Shown here: one piece after another, positions 5,148 through 12,895 of the stretch
Numbering within the stretch: position 1 is the stretch's first letter
Layout: each line of letters starts with the position of its first letter
Assembly (NCBI GenBank): GCA_041676645.1
Contig: JBAYRO010000055.1
Span: 1 to 19,301 of the forward strand
Reading direction: 5' to 3'
Origin: JAMLIN01 sp041676645
GTDB lineage: Bacteria > Pseudomonadota > Gammaproteobacteria > Burkholderiales > Burkholderiaceae_E
Length of the DNA: 19,301 nucleotides
Made by a program: the position numbers and the translations under genes
The notes under the pieces: generated by a model
Databases searched by the model: none
The model's input: the letters and a program-made list of their open reading frames with translations, nothing else
What the model was told of the DNA's origin: nothing

Positions 5148-5371
5148 AGCTGGCCGAACTCGACCACGTCAATCGCAGGGCGATCGACCGGCGCAAGCTC
5201 TATCGCCTGCTTGAGCACGTTGCCGCCGACAAGCTGACGATCGCCATCGATGGCGAGCGCCAGGACGAGGCCATCGTCGCTCTCGCCCGCGTCGTCATCG
5301 AGCGGGAGCTGCAGGCCCGCATCAACCTCATCGATGCTGTCCTCAAGTCCTACGGCGTCCTGGTCGACTAG
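5144..5371 (+). CDS. Small phage hypothetical protein between gam and HNH
   Basis: A 75-residue protein starting at ATG 5144 in an ATGA overlap with the Gam-like gene. It is mostly helical (RRKLYRLLEHVAADKL, EAIVALARVVIERELQARIN). The stop at 5369-5371 abuts the HNH start codon directly. I do not recognise the family. Its place in an unbroken chain between gam and the packaging nuclease suggests a DNA-related accessory role, which is inference only. Confidence 0.65.
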   Translation: MKLAELDHVNRRAIDRRKLYRLLEHVAADKLTIAIDGERQDEAIVALARVVIERELQARINLIDAVLKSYGVLVD

Positions 5372-5794
5372 ATGGCCCAGCGCGTCGAGCGGCTGCGCGG
5401 CCGCGCAGGCCAGAGGCAGCGCGCCCGCCGGCTGCGGCGGACCAATGGCTTGTGCGAACGCTGCCAGGCCGAAGGGCGCACCGCCCTCGCTGTCGTCGTC
5501 GATCACATCAAGCCGCTCGCCCTGGGCGGCAGCGACGAGGACAGCAACACCCGCAACCTGTGCCGGGATTGCCACCTCGAGGTCACGGCCGAGCAGTTCG
5601 GCCATGCCCAGATCGCCGGCCGCGCCGGCGTCACCACGACCGGCCGACCGACGTTCAGAAACCATGCCTGGAACCTGAACGGACCGGGGGGCGGGTCAAA
5701 TCCCGGGGGGCCATCCCCCCGTACACCGAGCCGCTCCTTCGTTTGTGGTGGGAGGGGTTTGAAAGTAAAAAGTTCGGGGCCGGATGATGGCTAG
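5372..5794 (+). CDS. HNH endonuclease (packaging-associated)
   Basis: A 140-residue protein with a complete HNH core. It has a CERC knuckle (C28, C31), VVDHIKPLALGG with the catalytic D44-H45, N62 in the NLC segment, and CRDCH (C64, C67, H68). In HK97 and many other cos phages an HNH protein next to the terminase is needed for genome cutting, working with TerL. The C-terminal part after about residue 100 is Gly/Pro/Ser-rich and unlike a folded domain. The underlying DNA there contains G- and C-runs that may be a cos region. It directly precedes terS and overlaps it by 11 bases. Confidence 0.9.
   Translation: MAQRVERLRGRAGQRQRARRLRRTNGLCERCQAEGRTALAVVVDHIKPLALGGSDEDSNTRNLCRDCHLEVTAEQFGHAQIAGRAGVTTTGRPTFRNHAWNLNGPGGGSNPGGPSPRTPSRSFVCGGRGLKVKSSGPDDG
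5684..5721. other. Candidate cos (packaging) region with G-run/C-run hairpin
   Basis: A run of six G (GGGGGGCGGGTCAAATCCC, 5686-5704) is followed by a 7-bp inverted repeat, CGGGGGG at 5704-5710 and CCCCCCG at 5715-5721. It lies within the low-complexity 3' end of the HNH gene and just upstream of terS. Many HNH-encoding cos phages have a G-rich, conserved segment in this position. This is position and composition evidence only; the cleavage site cannot be read from the sequence. Confidence 0.35.
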
Positions 5795-6218
5795 GGCGAA
5801 GGCCGGCGAAGGCGAGGTCGCCGAGCCGAACTGGTCGAAGTTGCTGACCGAGCGCGCGGAGCGCGACGCGGCGCGGCGGCACTGGAAGCGGGTGACCGCG
5901 GAGATGCAGGCGCTCGAGACGCTTTCAGCCGCGAACGGGCACGCGCTGCAGCGCCTGGTGCTGGCCTACATCGTCTACGATCGCTGCTCGCTGCTGGTCG
6001 CGACCGAAGGTGTCGTCACCACGCCGGCAGCGGACAACCCGAAGGCGATCGCCCGCCTGTCGGTCTACTTCAAGGCGCAGAGCGAGGCGGAGAAGACCGC
6101 CGAGCGCCTCGAGCAGCAGCTTGGGCTCTCGCCGGGACGGCGGGGCAAGGTCGGAAAGGTAACGAAGAAACGGGAGCGCAGCGCCGGTGCCGACGCGTTC
6201 CTCGGGCCGAAGGGATAA
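5784..6218 (+). CDS. terS: Phage terminase small subunit, P27 family
   Basis: A 144-residue protein in the P27-type small terminase position and size range. It is helical, with LTERAERDAARRHWKRVTAE, a central AANGHALQRLVLAYIVYDRC helix, a KAIARLSVYFKAQSEAEKTA oligomerisation-type helix, the family-like LGLSP motif, and a basic tail. Small terminases bind the packaging site as a ring and load TerL. It starts at ATG 5784 (ATG 5787 is adjacent and in frame) and overlaps terL by 32 bases, so the two subunits are probably translationally coupled. Confidence 0.85.
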   Translation: MMARAKAGEGEVAEPNWSKLLTERAERDAARRHWKRVTAEMQALETLSAANGHALQRLVLAYIVYDRCSLLVATEGVVTTPAADNPKAIARLSVYFKAQSEAEKTAERLEQQLGLSPGRRGKVGKVTKKRERSAGADAFLGPKG

Positions 6219-8010
6219 TTCGGCAGCGGCGGACCCGACGACGGCCTGGGCCGAAGCGGCGGTCCGCGGGGATTTCGTAGTCGGCGAGCTGGTCCGCTAC
6301 GCCGCCGAGCGGCACCTTCGCGATCTGCGTGACGCCGAATCGCGCGGGTATTTCTGGCGGCCGGAGCTGGCGCAGCGCGCGCTGGACTTCTTCCCGTCGC
6401 TGTTCACGATCACCGACGGCCCGGCGGCCGGCAAGCCGTTCACGCTGATACCGTACCAGGTATTCATCGTCGGCTCGCTGATGGGCTGGGTCAACGCCGA
6501 CGGGCGCTGGCGGTTCCGGTCAGGCTACGTCGAGACCGGCAAGGGCCAGGCCAAGTCGCCGATGATGGCGGGGCTTGGCCTGTACGCGATGGGCTGGTGC
6601 GGGTTCCCCCGCGCCCAGATCTACTCCATCGCGGCGAACAGGCAGACGTCGATGGTCCTGTTCAAGGACGCGACGGCGATGTGCCGCGCGCCCGTGCCGG
6701 GCTATGACGAGCACGAAACGCTCGAGGCGCTGGGCCACGTCGTCATACGCGGCGAGGGCGACAACGCCCACAAGATCGAGCACCCGGGCTCGCAGTCGTT
6801 TTTCCTGCCGTTGGCCGACGGCAAGCAGCAGTCGGGGCCACGCCCGCGCATGGTGCTGGCGGACGAGATCCACGAGTTCTCGTCCGACGCGCAGATCCAG
6901 ACCTGGCAGCGGGCGATCGACAAGATCGCCGGCAGCGCGATGATGGTGCTGGGCAGTAACACGCCGGCGACGTCGCAGATCGTCGGCACGATCATATCGG
7001 ACACCGCCCAGGCCGTCGCCAAGGGCGACGTGAAGAACGATACCGCCTTCGCGTTCGTGGCGCGGGTGGACCGGAAGGACCGGGAGACCGTCTTCGACAA
7101 CCCGGCCTGCTGGGGCAAGTCGCTGCCGGCGCTTGGCGTCACCTATCCGGTGACCAATATCCGCGAAGCGGTCGAGAGCGCCCGGACGCTCCTGTCGACC
7201 GCGTCGTCGGTCAAGCGGCTCTATTTCGGCATCCCGACGGGCGCCGCCGATTTCTGGATCGACGAGGAATGCTGGGCCGCGGTCCTCAAGGTCATCACCG
7301 ACGAGGACCTGCAACGGCTGAAGGGCTGCCGGTGCTGGCTCTCGCTCGACCTGTCGAAGAAGAACGACCTGACGGCCCTGACGGCGACCTGGATCGCGGA
7401 TGACGGCAAGCTCTGGTCGAAGACCTGGTACTGGACATCGAAGACGGGCCTGGCCGATCGGGCCACGGCCGACCACGCGCCCTACGAGGACTGGGTCGAG
7501 CAGGACTGGCTGACCGCCGTGCCGGGGACGACGATCGACAAGACCTTCGTCGCCGCGCAGGTCGCCCGGCTGGTCGCCGAGCACGACGTGCAGGAACTGG
7601 TGTTCGACCCGGCGCAGATGGCCGATTTCGAAGCCGCCTGCGAGGAGATCGGGCTGGATGCCTGGCGCTACGAAGGGCCGGACAAGCCGGTAGGCACGGG
7701 CCTCAAGCTGGTGAAGCACGCGCAGGGCACGCGCGTGGTGTTCGAGGACCGGCAATACTGCATGCCGCGTTCGATCGAGCGCTTCGAGGACAGGATCCTC
7801 AAGAAGACCATCGTCATCGACCATTCGCCGGTGACCTACATGTGCGCGGCCAACGCCGCTCTGATCGAGGACGGGATGAAAAACCGCGCGTTCGACAAGA
7901 AGCGATCGCGCGGCCGCATCGACGGCCTGGTCACAACCGCCATGGGCGCGGGCGCCGCGGACAATGTGCCGCTGACCGCGCCGAAATCATTCTGGGAAAC
8001 GGACGAATGA
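6187..8010 (+). CDS. terL: Phage terminase large subunit (packaging ATPase-nuclease)
   Basis: A 607-residue Terminase_1-type packaging motor. The ATPase half has a Walker A-like TGKGQAKS (117-124), Walker B MVLADEIHE (222-230, D226/E227), and a coupling-type motif LGSNTP (255-260). The nuclease half shows an RNase H-like triad: D388 in LSLDLS, D474 in VFDPAQ, and D579 in RIDGLVT. It uses ATP to drive DNA into the prohead and cuts the concatemer. The start is GTG 6187, which overlaps terS by 32 bases. Length and order of motifs are as expected for an HK97-like phage. It is co-encoded with the HNH protein, consistent with joint cos cleavage. Confidence 0.95.
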   Translation: MPTRSSGRRDNSAAADPTTAWAEAAVRGDFVVGELVRYAAERHLRDLRDAESRGYFWRPELAQRALDFFPSLFTITDGPAAGKPFTLIPYQVFIVGSLMGWVNADGRWRFRSGYVETGKGQAKSPMMAGLGLYAMGWCGFPRAQIYSIAANRQTSMVLFKDATAMCRAPVPGYDEHETLEALGHVVIRGEGDNAHKIEHPGSQSFFLPLADGKQQSGPRPRMVLADEIHEFSSDAQIQTWQRAIDKIAGSAMMVLGSNTPATSQIVGTIISDTAQAVAKGDVKNDTAFAFVARVDRKDRETVFDNPACWGKSLPALGVTYPVTNIREAVESARTLLSTASSVKRLYFGIPTGAADFWIDEECWAAVLKVITDEDLQRLKGCRCWLSLDLSKKNDLTALTATWIADDGKLWSKTWYWTSKTGLADRATADHAPYEDWVEQDWLTAVPGTTIDKTFVAAQVARLVAEHDVQELVFDPAQMADFEAACEEIGLDAWRYEGPDKPVGTGLKLVKHAQGTRVVFEDRQYCMPRSIERFEDRILKKTIVIDHSPVTYMCAANAALIEDGMKNRAFDKKRSRGRIDGLVTTAMGAGAADNVPLTAPKSFWETDE

Positions 8011-8162
8011 GCAAGCTGGCGGTGATCGCACGGGACGTCATCGGAATCGGCGGCGCCGCGCTGGTGATCGGCGGCATCGCCTCGCTGAGCGCGGCGGCGG
8101 CGATGATCGTCGCTGGCCTGGCCATCGTCGCCGCCTGCATCCTCTGGGCGCTGCACGCCTGA
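8007..8162 (+). CDS. Small membrane protein between terL and portal
   Basis: A 51-residue protein read from ATG 8007 in an ATGA overlap with terL; its stop overlaps the portal start (TGATG). After MSKLAVIARD it consists of two hydrophobic segments separated by a short Ser/Ala turn (about 11-28 and 31-50), which predicts a membrane hairpin or one long segment. A glycine-rich, small-residue profile like this also occurs in holin-like peptides, but the location is unusual for a holin. No function is assigned. Overlaps on both sides support it being a real gene. Confidence 0.7.
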   Translation: MSKLAVIARDVIGIGGAALVIGGIASLSAAAAMIVAGLAIVAACILWALHA

Positions 8163-9409
8163 TGCGGGGCCTGTTCGGCGCGCTGGTCGCGCCCGGTCGG
8201 AAAGAGGTTACGCTCGACCAGTTGCCCGGCTTCCTGATGGGGGCGGAGAGCAGGTCGGGCGTCAGCGTCACCTGGTCGAGCGCGCTGCAGGTGGGCGCGA
8301 TGTTCGCCTGCGCCCGCGTGGTCGGCGAGGGGCTGGCGCAATCGCGTGCGCGGCTGATGCGGCCGCGCCAGGGGCGGCCGGGCGCCGATGCGGCGTCCGA
8401 CCATCCGCTGCATCGCCTGCTGTTCCTGGAGCCCAGCAAGGGCCAGACCGCCTTCGGCCTGATCGAAAGCATCGCCATCCACCTGATGTTCGTCGGCAAC
8501 GCCTACGTCTTCGTCAACCGGGTGGGCGGCAATCGCGTGCACGAGCTGATCCTGCTCGAGCCGGGCCGGGTGACCGTCACGCGGCGCCCGGACATGACCT
8601 ACAGCTATGAGGTCGCCGGCGACGACGGCGCGACCCGGCCAATGCCGGACGGCTCGATCTGGCACATTCGCGGGCCGAGCTGGAACGGCTGGATGGGGCT
8701 GGAGACGATCCGTCTCGCGCGCGAAGCGCTGGGCCTGTCGCTGGCGCTGGAGGGCAGCCACGCGGAGCTGCATGGATCGGGCAGCCTGGAGACCGGCACC
8801 TATTCGATCGACGGCGAGCTTACCAACGACCAGCACAAGAAGCTGGCGGGCTGGCTGAAGAAATACGCGTCCGGCGGCGAATATGCCAATATGCCGATGA
8901 TCCTGGATCGCGGCGCGAAGTGGTTCTCGCGCCGCATGTCCGGGGTCGACAGCCAGCACCTGGAGACGCGGCGCTTCCAGATCGAGGAGATCTGCCGCTT
9001 CGCGCGCGTGCTGCCGATCATGGTCGGCCTGACCGAGAAGACATCGACCTACGCGAGCGTCGAGCAGATGCTGATCGCCCACGTCACGCATACGCTGTCG
9101 CCCTGGGCCGGCCGCATCGAGCAGTCGGCCGAGGTGGCGCTGCTGACCGACGCGGAGAAGGCCGAGGGGCTCTTCGTCCGCTTCAACCTCAACGCGCTGA
9201 TGCGCGGCGATTTCAAGGCGCGGCAGGAAGGCCTGCAGATCATGCGCCGCAACGGCGTGATCAACGCCAACGGCTGGCTCGAGATCGAGGACATGAACCC
9301 GCGCGATGACGCCGGCGGGGACCAGTACATCGTCGAAGCCAACATGGCGCTGCAGGACGGCCGCGATCTGCCGCCGCCGAAAGCGCCGGCCGGCAAGGAA
9401 CCAGATTGA
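8162..9409 (+). CDS. Phage portal protein, HK97 family
   Basis: A 415-residue protein of HK97-family portal size. Family-like segments include VTWSSALQVGAMFACARVVG near residue 40, HPLHRLLFLEPS, the FGLIESIAIHLMFVGNAYVF stretch, WHIRGPSWNGWMGL, and in the C-terminal part FQIEEICRFARVLPIMVGL with the conserved YASVEQ. Portals form a dodecameric ring at one capsid vertex, through which DNA enters and to which connectors attach. It starts at ATG 8162 overlapping the small membrane gene and ends in a TGATG junction with the next small gene. Confidence 0.95.
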   Translation: MRGLFGALVAPGRKEVTLDQLPGFLMGAESRSGVSVTWSSALQVGAMFACARVVGEGLAQSRARLMRPRQGRPGADAASDHPLHRLLFLEPSKGQTAFGLIESIAIHLMFVGNAYVFVNRVGGNRVHELILLEPGRVTVTRRPDMTYSYEVAGDDGATRPMPDGSIWHIRGPSWNGWMGLETIRLAREALGLSLALEGSHAELHGSGSLETGTYSIDGELTNDQHKKLAGWLKKYASGGEYANMPMILDRGAKWFSRRMSGVDSQHLETRRFQIEEICRFARVLPIMVGLTEKTSTYASVEQMLIAHVTHTLSPWAGRIEQSAEVALLTDAEKAEGLFVRFNLNALMRGDFKARQEGLQIMRRNGVINANGWLEIEDMNPRDDAGGDQYIVEANMALQDGRDLPPPKAPAGKEPD

Positions 9410-9645
9410 TGGCTCGTCCGGTTGAATTCGCCGAAGCGAACACGCTGCTGCTCGCGCCGGCCGGCCACGAGGACAGTGTCGCGCCGCTGCCCGTTCACCG
9501 TGGCGACGGGTGCGTCGTGTCGTGCTGGCAGCTTTCGGCGGAGGATCTGCGCCGCATCGCCGAGACCGGCGAGATCTGGCTCTCCGTGTGGGGCCATACC
9601 GCACCGCCCGTGCTCGTCAGCGGCCTGAAGGAGCATGTCATCTGA
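9409..9645 (+). CDS. Small phage hypothetical protein between portal and protease
   Basis: A 78-residue protein starting at ATG 9409, directly overlapping the portal stop; a TTG at 9406 is an inferior alternative. It has several predicted beta strands (NTLLLAPAG, CVVSCWQLS, EIWLSVWGHTAPPVLVSG). Proteins of similar size are common at this position in alphaproteobacterial HK97-like prophages. I cannot name a function. The stop overlaps the prohead protease start (TGATG), so it is part of the head operon. Confidence 0.75.
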   Translation: MARPVEFAEANTLLLAPAGHEDSVAPLPVHRGDGCVVSCWQLSAEDLRRIAETGEIWLSVWGHTAPPVLVSGLKEHVI

Positions 9646-10304
9646 TGGATCGCCTGGCCTTCGACCTGGAAGTCAAGCTCGCCGATGGTGGCGCCGAAGG
9701 AACGATCGAGGGCTATGGCTCGGTGTTCGGCCTGCTCGACCGCGGCGGCGATATCGTCATGCCGGGTGCGTTCAAGGCGAGCCTGGCCGAGTGGCGCAAG
9801 AAGAAGGCGCTGCCGCCGATGCTGTGGCAGCACGATCCCTGGCAGCCGATCGGCGTGTGGACCGAGGCCAGCGAGGACGAGAAGGGGCTGAAGCTCACCG
9901 GCCAGCTCGTCCTGGACGTGGCGATGGCGAAGGAGGCGCGCGCGCTGATCGGCGCCGGCGCCGTCAAGGGCCTGTCGATCGGCTATCGCACCAAGGACCA
10001 CGAGATCGACCGTACGACCGGCGCGCGCAAGCTGAAGAAGGTCGACCTGTGGGAGATCTCGCTGGTCACCTTTCCCATGCTGCCCGAGGCGCTGATCTCG
10101 GGCGTGAAAACCTCGATCGACGATCGGGAGCTGGAGCGGGCCCTTCGCGACGAAGGGCTTTCCCATCGCGAGGCGAAGCTGGCCGTCAGCGTCGTCCGCA
10201 AACAGCAGGTCCTCCGAGACGGTGGACAGACCGAGCCGACATCCCGGGACGGGATGAAAGACGTGCTCATGTCCCTGCGCAGGGCTGGCGAAAGCCTGCG
10301 CTAA
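9645..10304 (+). CDS. Prohead maturation protease, HK97 family (S78)
   Basis: A 219-residue serine protease that cleaves the capsid scaffold segment during prohead maturation. The fold signature is visible: EGYGSVFGLLDRGGDIVMPG at 23-41, the catalytic histidine region LWQHDP (H63), the catalytic serine in KGLSIGY (S111), and VDLWEISLVTFPMLPEA. ATG 9645 is chosen because it overlaps the previous stop and begins the conserved domain; the frame is open to 9510. The tail after about residue 160 is charged. It precedes the capsid gene by 15 bases, the usual order portal-protease-capsid. Confidence 0.95.
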   Translation: MDRLAFDLEVKLADGGAEGTIEGYGSVFGLLDRGGDIVMPGAFKASLAEWRKKKALPPMLWQHDPWQPIGVWTEASEDEKGLKLTGQLVLDVAMAKEARALIGAGAVKGLSIGYRTKDHEIDRTTGARKLKKVDLWEISLVTFPMLPEALISGVKTSIDDRELERALRDEGLSHREAKLAVSVVRKQQVLRDGGQTEPTSRDGMKDVLMSLRRAGESLR

Positions 10305-10319
10305 CCCCCGGAGATACTC

Positions 10320-11675
10320 ATGTTCATCGGCAAACAGGGCGCGCTCCTCGCGGGCGCGCTGCCGCTGGCGCTCGCCCCCGAGCGCAAGGAAGAAGGCTCG
10401 CTCACCACGGAGGTGAAGACCGCAGTCGAAGCCCTCGGCAAGACGTTCGAGGAGTTCAAGAAGAAGAACGACGAACGTCTGGCGCAGGCCGAGAAGAAGG
10501 GCGAGGACGCCGTCACCAAGGACGAGGTCGAGAAGCTCAACAAGGGCATCGAGGACGCCAAGGCCGAGCTGAAGAAGCAACTCGACGAGCTCGAGGCCAA
10601 GGCCAACCGGCTCACGCTCGGCGCCGGCGGCGAAGGTTCCGTGGAAGCGAAGGCCGCGGCCGCGTTCGGCGAGCTGATCGGCAAGGGCGATTATTCGCCC
10701 GACGAGCTGAAGCAGTATCGCGCCGATCTGGGCGGTTATCTTCGCCGCAACGAGGTCAAGGCCGTGACCATGCAGGTCGCGGTCGATCCGAGCGGTGGCT
10801 ACTGGGTCACTCCGGACGTGTCGGGCCGCATGGTCAAGAAGATCTTCGAGACGACGCCGATGCGCCAGCTCGCTAACGTCGTCTCGATCGGCACCGACCG
10901 CCTCGAAGGCCCGATCGACAACGGCGAGTTCGATGCCGCCTGGGTGGGCGAGCTGGGCACGCGCAGCCAGACCGACGCCTCGCAGACCGGCGTGTGGTCG
11001 ATCGATGTCAACGAGCTCTACGCGTACCCCAAGGTGACGCAGAAGCTGCTCGAGGACGCGAAGATCGACGTCGAGGGGTGGATCTCGGACAAGGCGACCA
11101 ACAAGTTCTCGCGCAAGGAGAACGCGGCCTTCATCAACGGCAGCGGCATCGGCCAGCCCAAGGGCATCCTGAAATATGCCACGGCCGCGACCGACGACGC
11201 TTCGCGGCCGTGGGGCACGTTCCAGCACCTGATCACCGGAACCTCGGGCGGCTTCGGCAGCAGCTCGAACGGATCGGACAAGCTGATCGACCTCATCTTC
11301 GAGGTGAAGGCGGGCTATCGCCAGGCGGCCAAGTTCCTGATGGCGCGCAAGTGCATGCGCGACGTGCGCAAGCTGAAGGACGGGCAGGGCAATTACCTGG
11401 TCGACCTGCGCCTGCGCGACGGCGCGCTCGTCGAATCGATCTTCGGCTTCCCCGTCGTCGACGGCGAGGACATGCCGGTGATCGCGGCCGGCAGCCTTTC
11501 GATCGCGTTCGGCGATTTCGCCGAGGCCTATACGATCGTCGATCGGCTGGGCACCTCGGTCGTGCGCGACAACATCACCGCGCCCGGCTTCGTCAAGTAC
11601 CACATGCGCCGCCGCGTCGGCGGCGGTGCGGTGAACTTCGAGGCGCTGAAGTTCCTCAAGTTCGGCACCTCGTAA
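10320..11675 (+). CDS. Major capsid protein, HK97 fold with N-terminal scaffold domain
   Basis: A 451-residue major capsid protein. Residues about 28-97 form a Lys/Glu-rich coiled coil, matching the delta (scaffold) domain that HK97-type phages fuse to their capsid protein and later cleave. The HK97 fold follows, with the N-arm/E-loop region VDPSGGYWVTPDV, MRQLANVVSI, the LLEDAKIDVEGWI spine helix, AFINGSGIGQPKGIL, and a C-terminal VRDNITAPGFVKYHMRRRVG. The cleavage site probably lies near residues 98-115, before EAKAAAAFGEL. The start is ATG 10320 with GGAG 6 bases upstream. A hydrophobic stretch at residues 8-20, before the coil, is slightly unusual. Confidence 0.96.
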   Translation: MFIGKQGALLAGALPLALAPERKEEGSLTTEVKTAVEALGKTFEEFKKKNDERLAQAEKKGEDAVTKDEVEKLNKGIEDAKAELKKQLDELEAKANRLTLGAGGEGSVEAKAAAAFGELIGKGDYSPDELKQYRADLGGYLRRNEVKAVTMQVAVDPSGGYWVTPDVSGRMVKKIFETTPMRQLANVVSIGTDRLEGPIDNGEFDAAWVGELGTRSQTDASQTGVWSIDVNELYAYPKVTQKLLEDAKIDVEGWISDKATNKFSRKENAAFINGSGIGQPKGILKYATAATDDASRPWGTFQHLITGTSGGFGSSSNGSDKLIDLIFEVKAGYRQAAKFLMARKCMRDVRKLKDGQGNYLVDLRLRDGALVESIFGFPVVDGEDMPVIAAGSLSIAFGDFAEAYTIVDRLGTSVVRDNITAPGFVKYHMRRRVGGGAVNFEALKFLKFGTS

Positions 11676-11687
11676 CGCGCAAGACGC

Positions 11688-11719
11688 ACCGCCGGCGGAT
11701 CCGCGAGATCGCCGGCGGT
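11688..11719 (+). terminator. Hairpin downstream of the capsid gene
   Basis: ACCGCCGGCG (11688-11697) pairs exactly with CGCCGGCGGT (11710-11719) around a 12-base loop, in the 84-base gap after the capsid stop. It has no T-run, so it is either a weak or Rho-type terminator or an mRNA 3'-end stabiliser protecting the capsid message. Confidence 0.5.
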
Positions 11720-11759
11720 CGCTTCGCGCTCCTGTTTGCCTTTCTCCATGGAGGATCAC

Positions 11760-12209
11760 ATGACCCCCAATCGCGATAGCGCGTCCGGCCTGTTCCCGGT
11801 GATCGCGCTCAGTGCCGCAGTCTATTCCGCCGACAATACGCCGGCTGCGATCGACCTGCTCGACTATCAGGCCGCCACGCTGCTGCTGAACATCGGCGTC
11901 GGCGGCATCACCTTCACCGGCGCCAACAAGGTCGAGTTCGTTCTGACCCATTCGGACGACGGCACGACCTATACCAACGTGACCGACGACGACGTCGTCA
12001 AGGACGACCTGGCGCCGGCGACGATTACCGACGGCATCATCCGCGCGCTCACCGCCGCGCATGCTGCCGCGACGATCCAGAAGCTCGGCTACGTGGGCGG
12101 CAAACGCTACCTCAAGCTGCTTGCCGACTTTTCGGGTACGCACGGCACGGGCACGCCGATCGCGGCCAGCGTCGTGCGATCGCGCGCCGCGCTGCGCGGC
12201 GCGGCCTAG
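11760..12209 (+). CDS. Putative head accessory/decoration protein
   Basis: A 149-residue protein placed directly after the capsid gene. ATG 11760 is preferred because GGAGG lies 5 bases upstream; ATG 11748 is in frame but would precede that site. The sequence is beta-rich and polar (YQAATLLLNIGVGGITFTGA, VEFVLTHSDDGTTYTNVTD, KRYLKLLADFSGTHGTGTPI) without cysteines, signal peptide or membrane segment. Position, size and beta content fit a head decoration or structural protein, but no family signature confirms this. Its separate Shine-Dalgarno after the capsid hairpin suggests independently set, probably high, expression. Confidence 0.6.
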   Translation: MTPNRDSASGLFPVIALSAAVYSADNTPAAIDLLDYQAATLLLNIGVGGITFTGANKVEFVLTHSDDGTTYTNVTDDDVVKDDLAPATITDGIIRALTAAHAAATIQKLGYVGGKRYLKLLADFSGTHGTGTPIAASVVRSRAALRGAA

Positions 12210-12221
12210 GAGCCGAAACCG

Positions 12222-12557
12222 ATGGCGCTCCTCGGGCTCGACCAGGTCAAGGCGCACCTGCGCATCGAGCCCGGGGACACCAGCGAGAACACCTATCTGC
12301 TGGCGCTGGCGAGCGCGGCCGAGCGCGCCTGCGAGCTGCGCACGGGCCGCTGGATCGATCCGTCCGACGCGCCCGACGACAGCCTGACCGAGCCGTTCAG
12401 CGCCACGGACCTGGACCTGCTGCGCCAGGCCGCGCTGATCATGATCGGCGAGTGGTACTGCAACCGCGAAGCCTCGGCCGAAGCCACCGGCATCGCCGAG
12501 CTGCCGCTCGCGGTGACGTGGATCCTCGATCCGTTGCGGGACTTCGCGGACCGATGA
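12222..12557 (+). CDS. Head-tail connector protein (gp6-like)
   Basis: A 111-residue protein beginning LGLDQVKAHLRIEPGDTSENTY, the hallmark start of gp6/YqbG-type head-tail adaptors. It continues with an alanine-rich helix (LLALASAAERACELRTGRWI), LDLLRQAALIMIGEWYCNRE, and a C-terminal LPLAVTWILDPLRDF. These proteins form a ring under the portal. The start codon ATG 12222 has AGGAG overlapping the previous stop. The 3' end overlaps the next gene (ATGA). Confidence 0.9.
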   Translation: MALLGLDQVKAHLRIEPGDTSENTYLLALASAAERACELRTGRWIDPSDAPDDSLTEPFSATDLDLLRQAALIMIGEWYCNREASAEATGIAELPLAVTWILDPLRDFADR

Positions 12558-12895
12558 GTGCGCGCGCTGGCCGCCTGCGCGAGCGGGTGAAGATCCAGGC
12601 CAAGAACCTGGTCGACAACGGCAAGGGCGGGCGCATGCGCCCCGTCGGTGGACCCGAGTGGACCGACGTGGCGACGGTCTTCGCCGAGGTTCTGCCGCTA
12701 CGGGGCGATGAGGCGCTGCAGCATGCGGTCCTGCGATCAGTGCAGCTCTACCGCGTGACGATCCGCGCGCGCGATGGCGTGACCCCGGCGCATCGCCTGT
12801 CCTGGCGAGGCTCGGCGCTCAACATCAAGTCGGTGGCGATGAGCCCTGGGCGGGGGGAACTGGTCATGACCTGCGAAGCGAACGTGCCCACCTGA
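12554..12895 (+). CDS. Phage head closure / head-tail adaptor protein
   Basis: A 113-residue protein starting at ATG 12554 (ATGA overlap). It has the layout of SPP1 gp16-type closure proteins: AGRLRERVKIQAKNLVDNGK, then EWTDVATVFAEVLPLRGDEA, QLYRVTIRARDGVTPAHRLS, and ALNIKSVAMSPGRGELVMTC near the end. These proteins plug the connector after packaging so that DNA does not leak before tail joining. An earlier in-frame start (12452) would run deep into the previous gene and is rejected. Its stop overlaps the next gene's start (TGATG). Confidence 0.88.
   Translation: MSARAGRLRERVKIQAKNLVDNGKGGRMRPVGGPEWTDVATVFAEVLPLRGDEALQHAVLRSVQLYRVTIRARDGVTPAHRLSWRGSALNIKSVAMSPGRGELVMTCEANVPT

Noticed and set aside
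6520..9604. Long minus-strand open frames opposite terL and portal
   Set aside because: Shadow frames of GC-rich coding DNA; the plus-strand proteins show catalytic motifs in the right order.
9495..12257. Long minus-strand open frame of about 920 codons opposite protease, capsid and connector genes
   Set aside because: It is an antisense by-product of high-GC codon use; the plus strand there carries clear portal, protease and capsid families with ribosome sites. The minus product is Arg/Leu/Asp-rich with no domain.
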